Assembly: GCA_045544195.1 (NCBI GenBank)
Contig: JAZPYO010000024.1
Coordinates: 1-64,000 of the forward strand
DNA: 64,000 bases
Direction of reading: 5' to 3'
Origin: RGIG7213 sp045544195
Lineage (GTDB): Bacteria > Bacillota > Clostridia > Oscillospirales > CAG-272
Shown: piece after piece, positions 61,063 through 64,000 of the stretch
Position numbering within the stretch: the first letter of the stretch is position 1
How the letters are laid out: each line of letters starts with the position of its first letter
Notes under the pieces: model-generated
Told to the model about the DNA's origin: nothing
The model's database searches: none
Seen by the model: only the letters and a program-made list of their open reading frames with translations
Translations under genes and position numbers: made by a program

Positions 61063-62574
61063 ATGAAAGCAAAGAAATTATCGATCATCTTTCTTGCATC
61101 GTTAATGGCTCTTTCTTGCTTCACATCCTGCGGCGATGACAGCGGCGACAAGGCGACCGGCGATCCTGCGGCTACTGTTGAAGTAGGGGATTCCTATTAC
61201 GTTCCTGAAAACAAGTATAACGGCGAGGATTTCACGATCATCACGAACACAGATGACGGCGAATGGACCTGTAACGACTTTTTCCAGGAAGAAGACAGTG
61301 ACGAAAACGTTGTTTTGTCTGCTTCTTATGCCCGCCAGAAGCTGATAGAAGAGACATTTGGCGTTAAGATCCGTGTCGTTGACGGACTTACAAGAGGCGA
61401 CATCAACACCTTGATTGAAACTGCAAACAAGGCAGGCACCAAGGACTATGACCTTGTTATAAACGATATCGACCATATGTTCACGCTTGCCCGCGGTGAC
61501 GGTCTTACAAATCTTGACGATATAGATCACCTTGATCTTACGTCGTCAGCATGGGATCAGTCGACACTTTCGCAGACATCCATAGGCGGAAACAATTACT
61601 TTGCAACAGGTGAGATCACAACTATTGACAATGATGCTACATGGTGCCTTATGTTCAATAAGCAGGTTGCAAAGAACGTAGGTATCGGTGAAAGCGACGA
61701 GCTTCCCAGCATCTACGAGCTTGTTGAAACAAAGAAATGGACACTTGATAAGTTTATCGAATACTGCAACCTTTATCAGTATCTTGATAAGACTGGTGAC
61801 GGTCTTACTGTTGACGACCAGTACCCCGTAGCTACTACGATAGACTTCATTACAGGTCTTTTCTACGGTGCGAACAACCGTATAGTTGTCAAGGATGAGG
61901 CTGATATTCCTTATCTGCCCGCTCTTAGCGACAATATGGTAAACAAGATCGAAAAGATCATCAGCATCTACTACAAGCCGAATATGATCACGTTCGACTG
62001 CCATGATTACAAGAACGTTAATCCTGCATGTCACCTTTTGGCTCAGCAGATGTTTGAGGAGAACAGATCACTGTTCTATTCTGAGGTTATGCAGTGCGTA
62101 ACACGTCTTCGTAATATGAACGTTGATTTCGGTGTAGTTCCTATGCCTAAGGCGGATGAAAGCCAGAAAAATTACACAGCACACTCTGTTAACATAGTTA
62201 CTCACGTTGCAGGCGTTCCGAAGGGAATTTCCTACGATGCGGCAAGACTTGAGCGTTCGGGTATGATAATGCAGGCTCTCGCAGTTGAGGGTGAAAAGAT
62301 CCTTACACCTGCTTACTACGAAAAGTCGCTCGTTGGCCAGGGCACACGTGATGAGGAATCATCAACGATGCTTCCCATCATCTTCGCTAACCGTATCGTT
62401 GATATCGGATACATAGCATCCAGCGGTGATGTTTCATCTATGTGTAGCTCCGTTATTACGGTAGTTCAGGGCGGTGAAGGCGGTCAGATGCAGAGATACT
62501 GGGCAAGAAATAAGTCCAAGGTTGAAAAGGATCTTGAGCAGATCGTTGAACAGTTCGAATCATTCAGCAACTGA
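61063..62574 (+). CDS. Extracellular solute-binding lipoprotein
   Basis: 503 residues from ATG 61063, seven bases after AGGAG (ATG 61057 is only one base away). Lipobox CFTSC, C23. ABC-type sugar-binding fold: N-terminal lobe with YNGEDFTIITNT, hinge, and FGVVPMPKADESQK plus AVEGEKILTPAYYE typical of carbohydrate-binding proteins of clade B. No permease or ATPase nearby; it may serve a distant transporter or act as a free-standing sensor. Ligand unknown. Confidence 0.87.
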   Translation: MKAKKLSIIFLASLMALSCFTSCGDDSGDKATGDPAATVEVGDSYYVPENKYNGEDFTIITNTDDGEWTCNDFFQEEDSDENVVLSASYARQKLIEETFGVKIRVVDGLTRGDINTLIETANKAGTKDYDLVINDIDHMFTLARGDGLTNLDDIDHLDLTSSAWDQSTLSQTSIGGNNYFATGEITTIDNDATWCLMFNKQVAKNVGIGESDELPSIYELVETKKWTLDKFIEYCNLYQYLDKTGDGLTVDDQYPVATTIDFITGLFYGANNRIVVKDEADIPYLPALSDNMVNKIEKIISIYYKPNMITFDCHDYKNVNPACHLLAQQMFEENRSLFYSEVMQCVTRLRNMNVDFGVVPMPKADESQKNYTAHSVNIVTHVAGVPKGISYDAARLERSGMIMQALAVEGEKILTPAYYEKSLVGQGTRDEESSTMLPIIFANRIVDIGYIASSGDVSSMCSSVITVVQGGEGGQMQRYWARNKSKVEKDLEQIVEQFESFSN

Positions 62575-62588
62575 TCTTTATAAAAAAC

Positions 62589-62628
62589 GGTTGTCAGTCG
62601 ATTTTTACGGCTGGCAACCTATTTTTTT
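62589..62628 (+). terminator. Terminator of the solute-binding protein gene
   Basis: 12-bp stem (62589-62600 with 62608-62619, two G-T pairs) followed by TATTTTTTT. Confidence 0.87.
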
Positions 62629-62639
62629 ACGATAATATA

Positions 62640-62668
62640 TTGACTTTTTACAGTCAATGCAGTATAAT
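62640..62668 (+). promoter_or_regulatory. Sigma-A promoter of the MBL gene, with palindrome
   Basis: TTGACT (62640-62645), 17 bases, TATAAT (62663-62668). The -35 forms a perfect inverted repeat with AGTCAA (62652-62657), a possible operator. Confidence 0.78.
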
Positions 62669-62700
62669 AATTTGAATTTATTCGGAATGTGGGTGATAAT

Positions 62701-63540
62701 ATGGAGCTGATATATTTAGGAACAGCAGCGGCAGAGGGAATACCCGGAATGTTTTGCCAATGCAGCTTTTGTCAAACTGCCAGAAAAATAGGCGGCAAGG
62801 AATATCGATTCAGAAGCGGTGCGCTTATAGACGGAGAATTGATGATAGATTTTTCTCCCGACATCAACATTGCCGCACGAAAATCACAGATCGATCTGTC
62901 CAAGGTAAAAAATATTATTTTTACACATTCACATCATGACCATCTCAATGCAAATGATCTGAAAAACAGAGGAGAGGGATATTGCTATTTTGACGGTCAG
63001 AACTATGAAAAGCTCCATACCTACGGCAACCGCACTGTGCAAAATGTCATAACTGCGGCACTAAAGGGCAATTTTGACAGATATGCCGTCGACTTTACAT
63101 ATATCAACAGTTTTATGCCGACACAAATAGGATCATATACGGTAACTGCGCTGCCTGCGATACACGGCAGTGAGGATTCGTATATATACCTGATCGAAAA
63201 GAGTGAAAAGCGAATGCTCTACGCTCACGATACGGGAATTATGACCGATGAGGTATTCAGCTTTCTGAAGGGCAAAAGGTGCGATCTTATATCACTTGAC
63301 TGCACGATGGGCTATCAGACTACCGAAAAAGGTCATATGGGCTTTCCTGCTAATATCAAGGTAAAGCAAAGACTTTTGAAAAACGGAACAGCAGATGAAA
63401 AGACCGTTTTTGTATGCCACCATTTCAGTCATAACGGATTGCGTTCGCCCGACGGAGAGCTTACATACGATAAGTTTTCGGAAATGATAGCACCGCACGG
63501 ATTTGTGATGAGCTATGACGGAATGCGCATTGAAATTTAA
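62701..63540 (+). CDS. PhnP-like metallo-beta-lactamase-fold hydrolase
   Basis: 279 residues from ATG 62701. Metal motif HSHHDH (76-81) and later His/Asp (AIHGSED, YAHDTG, CHHFSHNG). The Cys cluster C19, C21, C24 (FCQCSFC) recalls the structural zinc site of PhnP, a cyclic phosphodiesterase. No phosphonate (phn) genes lie here, so the substrate may be another cyclic phosphate. It ends in a shared TTAA with the convergent partial gene. Confidence 0.85.
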   Translation: MELIYLGTAAAEGIPGMFCQCSFCQTARKIGGKEYRFRSGALIDGELMIDFSPDINIAARKSQIDLSKVKNIIFTHSHHDHLNANDLKNRGEGYCYFDGQNYEKLHTYGNRTVQNVITAALKGNFDRYAVDFTYINSFMPTQIGSYTVTALPAIHGSEDSYIYLIEKSEKRMLYAHDTGIMTDEVFSFLKGKRCDLISLDCTMGYQTTEKGHMGFPANIKVKQRLLKNGTADEKTVFVCHHFSHNGLRSPDGELTYDKFSEMIAPHGFVMSYDGMRIEI

Positions 63541-64000
63541 GGCAGCTTTATTTCGGATGTGAATCCGTGAAGAAAACCGTTTACATCGGCGGAGCATATG
63601 TCTCCGCCGATAACTTTGTTTTTATAAACTATCACGTTTGCGAGAACCCGACCTTCATAATCGGGATAGTTTGTGATCTCATAGGTATAACGCATAACAT
63701 CCTTATTTCTGTATTTTTTAAGATCAAGCCCCTGTTTTTCCTGCAGGGTGTTATACGACTGGTATACTGCATCAAATTCGCCGGGGATCGTCACTGAGGC
63801 TTCGTCCACTGTATCCGGCTTTACCTTCCAGCCGAATTGCGACAGAAATTCTATTCTGTCATCGTTGCTCGATATTTTGTTGTAGTTGATCTTTTCATCG
63901 TTGACGTATACCGAGGCAGGCTCGTATTTCGGTATCAATGCAACAAGGGTGATGATTGCGGCGACACTTACGGCGATAATAGCAAAAAAACGTATAGTTG
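63537..64000 (-). CDS. DUF4830-like membrane-anchored protein, 5' part missing
   Basis: Open frame enters from the right edge. The visible part starts with a membrane helix (FFAIIAVSVAAIITLVALI) and continues into a soluble domain (SSNDDRIEFLSQFGWKV, SVTIPGEFDAVYQSYNTLQEKQG in parts, GLDLKKYRNKDVMRYTYEI in parts) that matches the DUF4830 pattern. The codon at 63936-63938 is a TTG inside the helix, not the true start. Function unknown. Confidence 0.7.
   Translation of the reverse strand, partial: TIRFFAIIAVSVAAIITLVALIPKYEPASVYVNDEKINYNKISSNDDRIEFLSQFGWKVKPDTVDEASVTIPGEFDAVYQSYNTLQEKQGLDLKKYRNKDVMRYTYEITNYPDYEGRVLANVIVYKNKVIGGDICSADVNGFLHGFTSEIKLP

Overview
The window looks like the chromosome of a spore-forming gut Clostridium relative, most likely Oscillospirales/Ruminococcaceae-like. 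Evidence: dipicolinate synthase genes (spores), a HrcA/CIRCE-controlled heat-shock operon, DivIVA, MecA, YlxM-Ffh, TTG starts with strong Shine-Dalgarno sites, many TTGACA-17-TATAAT promoters, and a surface proteome rich in BspA-type leucine-rich repeats, dockerins and cohesins. No prophage, insertion sequence or CRISPR array was seen. One tRNA (Lys-UUU, minus strand) is present.

Layout. 1-275: repeat-rich intergenic DNA with three tandem GAA-triloop hairpins. 276-3317 (minus): LRR lipoprotein, corrinoid protein and a RodA/FtsW polymerase in one tight cluster. 3481-15596: a surface-protein and sporulation block, with a dockerin plus beta-helix carbohydrate-binding protein, dpaA-dpaB, an AT-rich pair of LRR-dockerin and membrane-anchored cohesin proteins, a 1416-residue dockerin protein with a complete endonuclease/exonuclease/phosphatase domain, and a Thr/Pro-rich lipoprotein. 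15869-24534: an acyl carrier protein with an acyl-activating enzyme (minus), then a second AMP-forming ligase, a SorE-like sugar-phosphate reductase, an aldolase/SDR fusion and a PHP protein (plus). 24618-30733: pyrBI, flavin reductase, trmB, DUF1700/DUF4097 pair, DUF378, methyltransferase. 30775-35956 (minus): foldase, AEC transporter, uracil-DNA glycosylase, MecA, SIS isomerase, DivIVA. 36162-39993: FkbM methyltransferase and a second cohesin/dockerin pair. 40131-43941: serine hydrolase, tRNA-Lys, and aroF-pheA behind a Phe/Tyr-rich leader peptide with a clear attenuator. 43945-47643 (minus): M50 protease, lplA, alr, lipoprotein, membrane protein. 47790-49790: metF and a Gfo/Idh/MocA oxidoreductase. 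50085-56694: hrcA-grpE-dnaK-dnaJ-prmA and a D,D-carboxypeptidase. 56738-63540: a small helical protein, ylxM-ffh-rpsP-khpA, prfB, a solute-binding lipoprotein and a PhnP-like metallo-beta-lactamase. A DUF4830-like gene runs off the right edge.

How the parts fit. Four proteins carry dockerins and two membrane-anchored proteins carry cohesins, but none of the dockerin partners is a recognisable glycoside hydrolase; this suggests a cell-surface assembly that displays binding, LRR and nuclease modules. The best-supported regulatory discovery is the aroF-pheA attenuator: ribosome stalling at Phe/Tyr codons would free a segment that exactly competes with the terminator. Other regulatory arrangements worth attention are a terminator that covers the dpaA ribosome site, with a sigma-K-like promoter placed so that its transcripts start inside the loop, and two identical GTAAAG-N7-CTTTAC dyads bracketing the ylxM promoter.
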